A program made the position numbers and the translations under genes. 64,000 bases of DNA from Glycomyces niveus (GTDB taxonomy: Bacteria; Actinomycetota; Actinomycetes; Mycobacteriales; Micromonosporaceae): assembly GCF_017592475.1 (NCBI RefSeq), contig NZ_JAGFNP010000012.1:119017-183016 (forward strand), read 5' to 3'. Positions 48,885 through 56,773 of this stretch are shown one piece after another. The notes below the pieces were generated by a model. That model worked only from the letters and a program-made list of their open reading frames with translations. It made no database searches and was not told the origin of the DNA. The first letter of the stretch is position 1. Each line of letters begins with the position of its first letter.

Positions 48885-49574
48885 TTGAGCGACAGCACGA
48901 ACCCGCACAGCTTCGTAGCGGCCGACGTGGCGATCCTGACGATCCGCGACGGCGCCCTCGCGGTCCTGCTCATCAGGCGCGCCAACCCGCCGTTCAAAGG
49001 GCGGTTGGCCCTCCCGGGCGGGTTCGTCGAACCTGACGAGACCGTCGAGCGCGCGGCCGCCAGAGAACTGTTCGAGGAGACCGGGATCCCGAAGTCCGCG
49101 TCGCGGCTCGACAGCATCGGGGTCTACTCCGAGCCCGACCGGGACCCGCGCCGGAGGGTCGTCAGCGTCGCCTTCGCCGCGCTCGTGCCGAACCCCGGCG
49201 AGTCCCGTGCGGGCGGCGACGCGGCCTCCACCCAGTGGCTGCCCGTGGACCGGGCCCTCAAGGAGCCCTTGGCGTTCGACCACGTCGAGATCCTCGAGCA
49301 CGCGGTCGAGCACGCGCGGCGCCAGCTCGAGTACACGACGGCCGCGACCGCGTTCTGCCGCGAGGAGTTCACCATCGCCGAACTGCGGCGCGTCTACGAG
49401 ATCGTCTGGGAGACCAAACTGGACCCCGGCAACTTCCACCGCAAGGTCACCCGCATCGAGGACTTCCTGCGGCCCACCGGCGAGACGACCGCGCGCAACG
49501 GCGGGCGGCCCGCCGCGCTGTTCACCGCGGGGAGCCTCAAGCGGCTCCCGCTGCCGCTCTCGCCGGGCCGCTAG
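48885..49574 (+). CDS. NrtR-like Nudix regulator
   Basis: 229 aa from the TTG at 48885, with AAGGGG 8 nt upstream; an in-frame ATG at 48864 lacks one. A complete Nudix box is visible (G-x5-E-x7-RE-x2-EE-x-G in 'GGFVEPDETVERAAARELF' and 'EETGI'). The C-terminal winged helix has 'LRRVYEIVWETKLDPGNFHRKV' and 'NGGRPAALF', the hallmark of NrtR. NrtR regulators bind ADP-ribose with the Nudix fold and repress NAD genes. Here the only nearby gene is the divergent nucleosidase, with a palindrome in between, so its likely target is that operon. The intact box means it may also hydrolyse ADP-ribose-like molecules. Confidence 0.85.
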   Translation: MSDSTNPHSFVAADVAILTIRDGALAVLLIRRANPPFKGRLALPGGFVEPDETVERAAARELFEETGIPKSASRLDSIGVYSEPDRDPRRRVVSVAFAALVPNPGESRAGGDAASTQWLPVDRALKEPLAFDHVEILEHAVEHARRQLEYTTAATAFCREEFTIAELRRVYEIVWETKLDPGNFHRKVTRIEDFLRPTGETTARNGGRPAALFTAGSLKRLPLPLSPGR

Positions 49575-49575
49575 T

Positions 49576-49908
49576 TCACTTGCGGGGCAAGGACTCCGCG
49601 TACGCCAGGCCGCGCTCGACCCACGGGCGCAGCGAATCCACGGAAGCGCAGAGGCCGGCGTCGAGGCGGATCCAGCCGCGCATCGGGCGGTCCTTCATGA
49701 CCATCGCCTCCACGCCGGGCTCCTGGAGCAGGTCGTCGTACTCGTCCCTGTCGACCCGCACCATCGCGCCGCCGCCGCCCAGCGCGGCGGCGGCCATGTT
49801 GCCGTGCGCGAGCCAGCCCAGCCCGCCGAACATCTTCTTCTCGGTGACGTACGGCCGGTTGTCCATGATCTCGCGCACCCGGTCGGCCAGCGCCTCGTCG
49901 TAAGCCAT
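49576..49908 (-). CDS. TfoX N-terminal-domain protein
   Basis: 110 aa from the ATG at 49908. It matches the TfoX/Sxy N-terminal domain: 'LADRVREIM', 'TEKKMFGGLGWLAHGNMAAA' and 'VMKDRPMRGWIRLDA'. Stand-alone TfoX_N proteins are frequent in actinobacteria and have no proven link to competence there. It ends 1 bp from the stop of the Nudix regulator gene on the other strand, without terminator. It lies downstream of the GH127 gene after 45 bp and may share its transcript. Confidence 0.85.
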   Translation of the reverse strand: MAYDEALADRVREIMDNRPYVTEKKMFGGLGWLAHGNMAAAALGGGGAMVRVDRDEYDDLLQEPGVEAMVMKDRPMRGWIRLDAGLCASVDSLRPWVERGLAYAESLPRK

Positions 49909-49953
49909 GCGGCCAGGCTGCCACACGGCACCGACAAGGCGCCGGCGAACCGA

Positions 49954-51861
49954 TCACGGGGTCTCGCGGACCCAGACGGCCATGGAGCCCTTGCCGCGGT
50001 TCGCCCACGCGAAGTAGGGCACGGTGCGGATCGCGGTGGGCTCGGCCGCGGGGGCGGCGGTGCTGTAGAGGCCGTCCGGGGCGGGGCCGTCGACCAGGCC
50101 TTCGGCGATGATCGCGTCCTGGCCGTCGGCGTGCTCGGTGCGCAGTTCGCCACTGCGGGAGACGATCAGGCGCGGCACGGCGGCGGCGTTGTCGACCTCT
50201 TCGACGCAGTGGACGATCGGGCCGCGCTGGAACGCGACCTTGCCCGCGGTGGAGCGCACGCGGGGGTCGGCGCGGACCAGGGTCGGGTCCATGGGGAGGT
50301 GGAGCTCCACGCGGTCGCCGGCGGCCCAGGTGCGGTCGAGGACCGCGTAGCCCTTGTCGGTGGAGTACGGCAGGACGGTGCCGTTGACGCTGATCCGCGC
50401 GGCGCCGGTGGCCCATGCGGGCAGGCGCAGGCGGAGCGTCATGGGAAGGGGCGCTTTGGCTTCGGTGACGGTGAACGCGATGCCGCCGTCCCAGGGGTAG
50501 CCGCTCTCCTGGGCGACGGTGACCCGCTGCCCGGCGTGGGCGAAGCGGGCCGAGCCGGTGACGAAGAGGTTGACCCACAGGCCGTCGGCGTCGGCGGTGT
50601 AGACGTACTGCTCCAGGGAGGTGAGGAGCCGGGCGAGGTTGGGCGGGCAGCAGGCGCAGTCGAACCAGTCGCTGCGTTCGACGGTGCCGTCGCTGGCGAG
50701 CGGGTTGCCGTAGAAGTACTTGGTGCCGTCGGCGGAGGCGCCGGAGAGGACGCCGTTGTAGAGGGCGCGCTCGAGGACGTCGACGTACTTGGCCTCGCCG
50801 GTCAGGATCATCATGCGCTGCGCCCAGAAGACGAGCCCGATCGCGGCGCAGGTCTCGGCGTAACCGGTGTAGTCGGGGAGGTCGTAGGGCTTGCCGAAGC
50901 CTTCGATGGAGGGGTCGGAGCCGATGCCGCCGGTGACGTAGAGCTTGGTGGCGACGAGGTCGTCCCAGAGGCGTTCGCAGGCCTCGCGCAGGCCGTCGTC
51001 GCCGAGTTCGAGGGCGAGGTCGGCCATGGCGGTGTACTGGTACATGGCGCGCACGGCGTGGCCGACGACGGCGTCCTGCTCGCGCACGGGCGCGTGGGAC
51101 TGGGCGTATTCGCGGCCGCGCTGGTCGCGCGGGGTGAAGGGGCGGTCCTCGCGGCCGCCGAAGTAGCCGGCGCGGCCGCGGCGCTCGCCTTCGACGTCGA
51201 AGTAGAACGGCCGGGTGCCGCGGTTGTCGATGAAGCGCAGGGAGAGGTCGAGGTAGCGGCGTTCACCGGTGGCGCGGTAGAGCTTGACGAGGGCGAGCTC
51301 GATCTCCTGGTGCCCGTCGTAGCCGCCTTCGCAGGAGCCGCCGGGGCCGAACTCCCGGTCGATGAGGTCGGCGTAGCGGCGAACGATGTCGAGCAGGCTG
51401 GTCTTGCCGGTGGCCTCGTAGTGGGCGACGCCGGCTTCGATGAGGTGCCCGGCGCAGTAGAGCTCGTGGGCGTCGCTGAGATCGGTGAAGCGCTGCCCGG
51501 GCTTGACGGCGGTGAAGTAGTTGTTGAGGTAGCCGTCCTCCTGCTGCGCGCCTTCGAGGAGGGCCACGGCCTTGTCGACGGCCGCGTCGAGTTCGGGGTC
51601 GGCCTGCGAGGCGAGCGCGTAGCTGGCGGCCTCGATCCACTTGGCGACGTCGGAGTCCCAGAAGATCGGGAAGCGCTCGCGGTCGTCGTCGTCGTGGCTG
51701 CGGGGCTTGAGGAGCAGCGCGTCGAACATGCCGCCGTCGCGCAGGCGGGCCTCCTGGTGGGGGATGGTCCGGGTGCGGACGGTCTCGCGGCGCGGGGACC
51801 AGAACTCGTCGGCGATCACGACGTCGGCGATGGGGAGGGGAGTCCGATGCGGAGCGGGCAT
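49954..51861 (-). CDS. GH127-type beta-L-arabinofuranosidase (DUF1680)
   Basis: 635 aa, ATG with AAGGAA upstream. The (alpha/alpha)6-barrel enzyme of GH127: Glu336 and Cys338 in 'YAETCAA', then 'CACCPPN' with Cys402, Cys404 and Cys405, which match the Glu, zinc-Cys and nucleophile Cys pattern of HypBA1. It has no signal peptide, so it acts on imported arabino-oligosaccharides, releasing beta-linked L-arabinofuranose from extensin-type or arabinan chains. Two LacI-type palindromes stand upstream. It complements the secreted GH30 of 2.8-5.7 kb in plant-wall use. Confidence 0.93.
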   Translation of the reverse strand: MPAPHRTPLPIADVVIADEFWSPRRETVRTRTIPHQEARLRDGGMFDALLLKPRSHDDDDRERFPIFWDSDVAKWIEAASYALASQADPELDAAVDKAVALLEGAQQEDGYLNNYFTAVKPGQRFTDLSDAHELYCAGHLIEAGVAHYEATGKTSLLDIVRRYADLIDREFGPGGSCEGGYDGHQEIELALVKLYRATGERRYLDLSLRFIDNRGTRPFYFDVEGERRGRAGYFGGREDRPFTPRDQRGREYAQSHAPVREQDAVVGHAVRAMYQYTAMADLALELGDDGLREACERLWDDLVATKLYVTGGIGSDPSIEGFGKPYDLPDYTGYAETCAAIGLVFWAQRMMILTGEAKYVDVLERALYNGVLSGASADGTKYFYGNPLASDGTVERSDWFDCACCPPNLARLLTSLEQYVYTADADGLWVNLFVTGSARFAHAGQRVTVAQESGYPWDGGIAFTVTEAKAPLPMTLRLRLPAWATGAARISVNGTVLPYSTDKGYAVLDRTWAAGDRVELHLPMDPTLVRADPRVRSTAGKVAFQRGPIVHCVEEVDNAAAVPRLIVSRSGELRTEHADGQDAIIAEGLVDGPAPDGLYSTAAPAAEPTAIRTVPYFAWANRGKGSMAVWVRETP

Positions 51862-51897
51862 GGCGGTTCCTTCTGGCGTGACGGAGAGGACGGGACG

Positions 51898-51909
51898 GAA
51901 AAGGTTTTC
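51898..51909. promoter_or_regulatory. LacI-type operator candidate A
   Basis: GAAAA-GG-TTTTC, perfect 5-bp arms, 37 bp upstream of the GH127 start. Confidence 0.5.
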
Positions 51910-51986
51910 GGTCAGGCTACCCCCCGGATCGATTTACCGATATACGGGTCCCATGCTGCGGAACGCCGCCTCGCCGCAACGAGCCC

Positions 51987-51997
51987 GAAAGCGTTTC
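51987..51997. promoter_or_regulatory. LacI-type operator candidate B
   Basis: GAAA-GCG-TTTC, a typical LacI-family core (compare GAAAGCGCTTTC), in the gap between the divergent GH127 and PhoX genes, 84 bp from candidate A. The rest of the 309-bp gap holds the two promoters and nothing else recognisable. Confidence 0.5.
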
Positions 51998-52170
51998 CGA
52001 AAACCGGTGACGGTGCGCAATCCGAGAGCGCCCCTTCACTTCCCGTTCACTTTCGGTTGGCGAACGGGGTACCCGCGGCGCATAGCCTCCGGAATCGGAA
52101 CGCGCCGATCCGCCGCCCCGACCCGCGCATCGGCGATCCTGTTCCGGACGTACTGCCATAGGAGTCCCAA

Positions 52171-54243
52171 ATGAATCGTCGTGACAACCGGCGCCGGCTG
52201 CCGCTCCTGACCGACCACATCGGCGGCCGCTCGCAGCTCACCTGCCTCTACCGCTGCGGCGACGCCTGCAGCCACCCCGTGCCGAACACCTCGGACAACC
52301 CCTACATGGGCGACCTCATCGCCTCCGCCGTCTCCCGCCGCGGCCTGTTCAAGGCCGGCGCCGCGGTGACCGTGGGCGCGGGCGCCGCGGGGGCGCTCGG
52401 CAACGCCGCCTACGCCTCCGAGGCCGACGCGCAGGCCTCGGCGTTCTGGGGCTCGGTCCCGCGCGGCCTGCGCTTCGACGCCGTCGCGCCGAACACCGAC
52501 GACGCCGTCACCATCCCCGACGGGTACGAGCAGCAGGTCGTCATCCGCTGGGGCGACCCGATCCTCGACGACGTCAACGACTTCGACCCCGAGGCGCAGA
52601 CCCCCGCGGACGCCGCCGGCCAGTTCGGCTACAACTGCGACTTCCTGGCCCTGCTCGACCTCCCCGGCGAGCGGCGCCGCAAGGTGCTCGTGGCCAACCA
52701 CGAGTACACCAGCGAAGAGATGATGCACTTCGGCTACGACTCGGCCGCCCCCACCCGCGAGCAGGTCGAGATCGGCTGGGCCTCGCACGGCCTCTCCGTC
52801 GTGGTCCTGGACGAGGACAAGCACACCGGCGACCTCACCCCGGTCGTCGGCCACGAGCTCAACCGCCGCATCACCGCCACCTCCGAGTTCGTCCTCTCCG
52901 GACCGGCGGCGGGCGGCGACCTCCTCAAGACCACCGCGGACGCCGAAGGGACCCTCGCGCTCGGCACCCTCAACAACTGCGCCGGCGGCGTCACCCCGTG
53001 GGGCACCATCCTCTCCGGCGAGGAGAACTTCAACCAGTACTTCGCGAACGCCGGCCAGGTCACCGACCCGACCGCGAAGGCCCGCCTCGCCCGCTACGGC
53101 CTCTCCGGGAACGCCAGCGAGCGCAAGTGGGAGCAGTACGACCCTCGCTTCGACGTGCTCCAGGAGCCCAACGAGCCCAACCGCTTCGGCTGGATCGTCG
53201 AGCTCGACCCGTACGACCCCGACTGGACCCCGCGCAAGCGCACCGCCCTGGGCCGCTTCAAGCACGAGGGCGCCGGGCCGCGCGTGGACCGCTACGGCCG
53301 CGTGGTCGTGTACATGGGCGACGACGAGCGCTTCGACTACATGTACAAGTTCGTCTCCAAGCACAAGATGAAGTCCGGCTCGGGCCGCACCGCCCGCGAG
53401 CACAACCGCAAGCTCCTCGACGAGGGCACCCTCTACGTCGCCAAGTTCACCGGCGACAGCCCCGGCGAGATCGACGGCACCGGCGCGCTCCCCGAGGACG
53501 GCGCGTTCGACGGCACCGGCGAGTGGATCAAGCTCGCCAGCGGCGACGAGTCCTTCGTGGACGGCATGACCGCCGAAGAGGTGTACGTCTTCACGCGCCT
53601 CGCCGGCGACAAGGTCGGCGCGACCAAGATGGACCGCCCCGAGGACGTCGAGGTCAACCCCAAGACCGGCAAGGTCTACGCGGCCCTCACCAACAACTCC
53701 CAGCGCGGCACCGCCGGCAAGGCCGGGGCCGACGAGGCCAACCCGCGCAACAGCAACAAGCACGGCCACGTGCTCGAGCTGGAGGAGCGGCAGAACGACG
53801 TCGCGGCCACCGCCTTCGGCTGGCGGCTGCTGCTCGTCTGCGGCGACCCCGAGGACCCGAGCACGTACTTCTCGGGCTACCCCAAGGAGAAGGTCAGCCC
53901 CATCTCCTGCCCCGACAACGTCGCGTTCGACCCGCAGGGCAACCTGTGGATCTCCACCGACGGCAACGCCCTGGGCGCCAACGACGGCCTGTTCGGCGTC
54001 TCGCTCACCGGCCCGACCCGCGGCCTCACCAAGCAGTTCCTGACCGTGCCGCTCGGAGCGGAGACCTGCGGCCCGGTCGTCCAGGACCGCCACATCCTGG
54101 TGGCCGTGCAGCACCCTGGCGAGGTCGACGGCGCGAGCGCCGAGACCCCGGCCTCGCAGTGGCCCGACGGTCCTGAGGGGACGCTCCCCCGCCCGTCCGT
54201 GGTGAACGTGGTCAAGGAGCGCTTCGGCAGCATCGGCTGCTAA
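52171..54243 (+). CDS. PhoX-family (DUF839) secreted phosphatase-like protein
   Basis: 690 aa. After a 50-residue lead the twin-arginine signal 'SRRGLFKAGAAVTVGAGAAGAL' appears. The remainder is the PhoX/DUF839 fold, with 'NCAGGVTPWGTILSGEENF', 'VVYMGDDERFDYMYKFVS' and 'RPEDVEVNPKTGKVYAALTNN', which carry the calcium-, iron- and phosphate-binding residues known from PhoX. The enzyme is an exported alkaline phosphatase. The long pre-signal lead is common in this family. The gene is single and ends in a perfect terminator. Confidence 0.9.
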   Translation: MNRRDNRRRLPLLTDHIGGRSQLTCLYRCGDACSHPVPNTSDNPYMGDLIASAVSRRGLFKAGAAVTVGAGAAGALGNAAYASEADAQASAFWGSVPRGLRFDAVAPNTDDAVTIPDGYEQQVVIRWGDPILDDVNDFDPEAQTPADAAGQFGYNCDFLALLDLPGERRRKVLVANHEYTSEEMMHFGYDSAAPTREQVEIGWASHGLSVVVLDEDKHTGDLTPVVGHELNRRITATSEFVLSGPAAGGDLLKTTADAEGTLALGTLNNCAGGVTPWGTILSGEENFNQYFANAGQVTDPTAKARLARYGLSGNASERKWEQYDPRFDVLQEPNEPNRFGWIVELDPYDPDWTPRKRTALGRFKHEGAGPRVDRYGRVVVYMGDDERFDYMYKFVSKHKMKSGSGRTAREHNRKLLDEGTLYVAKFTGDSPGEIDGTGALPEDGAFDGTGEWIKLASGDESFVDGMTAEEVYVFTRLAGDKVGATKMDRPEDVEVNPKTGKVYAALTNNSQRGTAGKAGADEANPRNSNKHGHVLELEERQNDVAATAFGWRLLLVCGDPEDPSTYFSGYPKEKVSPISCPDNVAFDPQGNLWISTDGNALGANDGLFGVSLTGPTRGLTKQFLTVPLGAETCGPVVQDRHILVAVQHPGEVDGASAETPASQWPDGPEGTLPRPSVVNVVKERFGSIGC

Positions 54244-54256
54244 GCGGCGCAAGGCG

Positions 54257-54289
54257 AAACGGGGCGACCAAAGCTGGTCGCCCCGTTTT
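54257..54289. terminator. bidirectional terminator after PhoX gene
   Basis: A perfect 14-bp stem (54257-54270 with 54275-54288), AAGC loop and TTTT lie between convergent genes. Confidence 0.9.
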
Positions 54290-54298
54290 CCGTCGGGC

Positions 54299-54799
54299 TC
54301 ATGAGCCGCTGCGGCCGTGGACGACGAGCGCCCAGGCCAGCGCGAGCAGCGACAGGAGCGCGGCGACGCCGCGCACGGTGTTCCAGGCGATCCAGCGCGA
54401 TTCGATGCTCGCGCGGAGCGCGGCGGGGTCGGCGATCTGAGCAGGGTCGCCCGCGGCTTCGAGGCGGTCGTTCATCGGCACGTTGACCGCGATGGTGCCG
54501 ATGAACATGACCAGGGCCAGGACGAGGGCGAGCAGCAGCCACGGGGACGCGGCGCGGTCGCCGGAGAACCAGTTCAGGGCGAGCGCGGCGGCCGTGAAGA
54601 GCACGGAGCCGAGGAACGCGGTCATGAACCAGCCGTTGAGGATCACGCGGTTGATGCTCTGCATCCCCGCGATCCAGCCGCGGTCGTCGAGGATCTTGAG
54701 GCCGGGCATCACCGCGTACGAGAACCCCGTGAAGAGCCCGGCCATGAGACCGACGCTGAGCACGGAGGCGAGGAGCGAGAGGAGCTGGAGGAGTCGCAA
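54299..54799 (-). CDS. DUF1772 (anthrone-oxygenase-like) membrane protein
   Basis: 166 aa with four membrane helices (about 5-28, 56-76, 84-106, 140-160). It has the DUF1772 pattern 'GLFTGFSYAVMPGLK', 'QSINRVILNGWFM', 'TIAVNVPMNDRLE' and 'WNTVRGVAALLSLLAL'. Fungal relatives are anthrone oxygenases; bacterial ones are uncharacterised. It lies 5 bp downstream of two dihydrofolate-reductase-like genes and is probably the third gene of a TetR-controlled operon. Confidence 0.88.
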   Translation of the reverse strand: MRLLQLLSLLASVLSVGLMAGLFTGFSYAVMPGLKILDDRGWIAGMQSINRVILNGWFMTAFLGSVLFTAAALALNWFSGDRAASPWLLLALVLALVMFIGTIAVNVPMNDRLEAAGDPAQIADPAALRASIESRWIAWNTVRGVAALLSLLALAWALVVHGRSGS

Positions 54800-54804
54800 G
54801 GGGA

Positions 54805-55365
54805 TTATGCCTTCCGGTAGGTCTGGACGACCGCACCTGATTCGAAGGCGCGGTTCTCAGTGAGCGTAAAGCTCAGCGGCGCGTAGGCGCCCGCGAACAT
54901 CGGGATGCCCGCGCCGAAGAGCACCGGGTAGCGCTTGACGACGATCCGGTCGATCTCCGCCGCCAGGGAGGCGGCGAGACGGCCCCCGCCGCACAGCCAG
55001 ATGCCCAGGCCCGCTTCGGCTTTGAGACCGCGGACGAATGCGGCCGGGTCGGCGGCCACCGCCGTGACGTCCGGGGAGTCCGCCTCGGACGCGGCGGTGA
55101 ACACGTACTGCCGCAGGTGGGCGTACGGGCTGGGAGTGCCGCCGGCCCGGTAGGTGGCCGCGCCCATGAGCACGGTGTCGAACTCCCGGTTCGACGCGCC
55201 GGCGAGGCCGGCGGCCTCGCGGAATGCGGTCGGGACCGTCTCCGGCCGCAGCCCGTTCATCGCGGCCGCTACGTCGAGTTCCACGGGCAGGCCGTCGAAC
55301 TCCCCGCGTGGCCCGGCGATGTAGCCGTCCAATGAGGATCCGACATAGTAGGTGAGTTCGCGCAT
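54805..55365 (-). CDS. RibD C-terminal/dihydrofolate-reductase-family protein
   Basis: 186 aa. The RibD_C/DHFR-like fold is seen in 'YYVGSSLDGYIAGP' at the N-terminus, 'LMGAATYRAG', 'GLGIWLCGGGRLAASLAAEIDRIVV', and 'PVLFGAGIPMF'. These enzymes use NADPH to reduce a small substrate; most are unassigned. It is a clear paralogue of the next gene (55369-55953), 3 bp away, so the pair arose by tandem duplication. Confidence 0.9.
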   Translation of the reverse strand: MRELTYYVGSSLDGYIAGPRGEFDGLPVELDVAAAMNGLRPETVPTAFREAAGLAGASNREFDTVLMGAATYRAGGTPSPYAHLRQYVFTAASEADSPDVTAVAADPAAFVRGLKAEAGLGIWLCGGGRLAASLAAEIDRIVVKRYPVLFGAGIPMFAGAYAPLSFTLTENRAFESGAVVQTYRKA

Positions 55366-55368
55366 GGG

Positions 55369-55953
55369 CTAAGCCTTCCGGTAGGTCTGGATCGACGCTC
55401 CGGATTCGAGGGAGCGGTTCGATTCGAGGGTGAACGCCGTGGGCTTGTAGGGCCCGGCGAACATGGGGATGCCGCCTCCGATGAGGACGCGGTAGCGCTT
55501 GACGACGATCTCGTCGATCTCGTCGATGAGCGCGGCAGCGAGCTTGCCGCCCCCCGCGAGCCAGATCCCGCCGCCCTCTTGGGCTTTGAGGTCGCGCACG
55601 AAGGCGAGCGGGTCGGTGCCGACGAAGGTGACGCCGGGGTCGGTGTCCGCTCCGAGCGTGGTGGTCACGACGTACTGGTCCAGGTGGGCGTACGGGCTGG
55701 TGATGCCGAGCTTGAGGCCCGGGTCGTAGGTGCCGCGGCCCATGACGACGGCGTCGAAGCCGCCGTTCGGGGCGTCGGCGACGCCGAGCGGCTCGCGCAC
55801 GTGGGTCGGGATGGTCTCGGGCCAGTGCTCCTTGATGGCCTCGAGCAGGTCGGGGTCGAGCGGGAAGTCCTCGACCTGATCGTCCGGGCCGGCGATGTAA
55901 CCGTCGATCGTGGCGCCGATGTAGTAGGTGAGCTTGCGGTTCTGCTTGCGCAT
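55369..55953 (-). CDS. RibD C-terminal/dihydrofolate-reductase-family protein (paralogue)
   Basis: 194 aa from the ATG at 55953. Same fold as the neighbour: 'LTYYIGATIDGYIAGP', 'VMGRGTYDPG', 'GGGIWLAGGGKLAAALIDEIDEIVV' and 'VLIGGGIPMF'. Both end in 'GA-x-x-QTYRKA', showing recent common origin. It is the first gene of the operon and is divergent from a TetR gene, with repeats between them that may be operators. Likely function is an NADPH-dependent reduction tied to stress or small-molecule detoxification. Confidence 0.9.
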   Translation of the reverse strand: MRKQNRKLTYYIGATIDGYIAGPDDQVEDFPLDPDLLEAIKEHWPETIPTHVREPLGVADAPNGGFDAVVMGRGTYDPGLKLGITSPYAHLDQYVVTTTLGADTDPGVTFVGTDPLAFVRDLKAQEGGGIWLAGGGKLAAALIDEIDEIVVKRYRVLIGGGIPMFAGPYKPTAFTLESNRSLESGASIQTYRKA

Positions 55954-55962
55954 ACACACTCC

Positions 55963-55986
55963 GTTTGAAGTACTATGTTTGAAGTG
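55963..55986. repeat. direct repeat GTTTGAAGT
   Basis: GTTTGAAGT occurs at 55963-55971 and again at 55978-55986, 15 bp apart, in the divergent gap; a possible regulator site or -35 region element. Confidence 0.45.
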
Positions 55987-55996
55987 GTTAGAACTT

Positions 55997-56016
55997 ACCA
56001 CTACACTCGGAGTGGT
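55997..56016. promoter_or_regulatory. TetR operator candidate
   Basis: ACCACT and AGTGGT form 6-bp inverted arms separated by 8 bp, 21 bp before the TetR ATG. Confidence 0.55.
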
Positions 56017-56036
56017 GTCAACCGGAGGTGGAGACG

Positions 56037-56612
56037 ATGCGGCAGAATCCCGAGCGGCGCACGGCCCTGATCGACGCGGCCATCGAAGTGCTCGCAGGTC
56101 AGGGGGCGCGCGGACTGACGTTCCGGGCCGTCGACAACCAGGCGGGTGTGCCGATCGGCACAGCGTCGAACTACTTCGCGAACCGCGATGCGCTACTGGT
56201 GCAAGCGGGTCGACGGGTGTTCCAGCGGCTCGACCCCGGGGCCGCGGTGATCGGCGAAGCGCTCGCGCTGCCGCGCACGCGGGCGTCGGTGGAGCGGCTC
56301 ATGCACGAGATGGTCGAGCGGATCACCGGCTTCGGCTCGGGGTTCCTGGCGATGCTCGAACTGCGGCTCGAAGCCACGCGCCGCCCCGAGCTGCGGAAGG
56401 TGCTCACCGAGCAGATCAGGGAGAACCTGCAGGCGAACATCGACTTCCACCTCGAGACGGGCATGCCCGGGGACGCCCGGTCGGTGGAAATGCTCTACCT
56501 GGCCTTGAACTGGCTCATCACCGAGCAGCTGACGCTACCGGAGGTGTTCGGCGAGGGGCGCACCAAAGAGCTGGTCGCCGCGGCGGTCGACATGATCGTG
56601 CCGCCGCGGTGA
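56037..56612 (+). CDS. TetR-family transcriptional regulator
   Basis: 191 aa from the ATG at 56037 (GGAGG 8 nt before it). The DNA-binding domain has 'LIDAAIEVLAGQGARGLTFRAVDNQAGVPIGTASNYFANRDALL'-type sequence over about residues 10-55; the C-terminal part resembles TetR_C of the PadR-like 'YxAF' group. It is divergent from the RibD-like operon, with an inverted repeat between, and most likely represses it. Confidence 0.92.
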   Translation: MRQNPERRTALIDAAIEVLAGQGARGLTFRAVDNQAGVPIGTASNYFANRDALLVQAGRRVFQRLDPGAAVIGEALALPRTRASVERLMHEMVERITGFGSGFLAMLELRLEATRRPELRKVLTEQIRENLQANIDFHLETGMPGDARSVEMLYLALNWLITEQLTLPEVFGEGRTKELVAAAVDMIVPPR

Positions 56613-56773
56613 AGCCGGGGCGGGAGTCGGCCGAGAGCCTCGGTCGACCCGCCGCCCCGCTCACTCCCGCGCTATGCGCCGCCGCCGCCGGCTGCTCCGC
56701 GATCGTGCCCTCACCGAACATTCGGGGCTCCGGTCTCCCTTGTGAGGGAATGGATGTCGACGGGTCGGGACCC

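Noticed and set aside
49576..49908. Competence (natural transformation) locus
   Set aside because: A lone TfoX_N-domain protein is common in actinobacteria and no other competence gene is nearby.
52036..54252. 738-codon frame opposite the PhoX gene
   Set aside because: Shadow frame; the plus strand encodes a clear PhoX protein with Tat signal.
54257..54289. Possible riboswitch or regulatory RNA
   Set aside because: A simple perfect hairpin with a T run between convergent genes; a terminator is sufficient.
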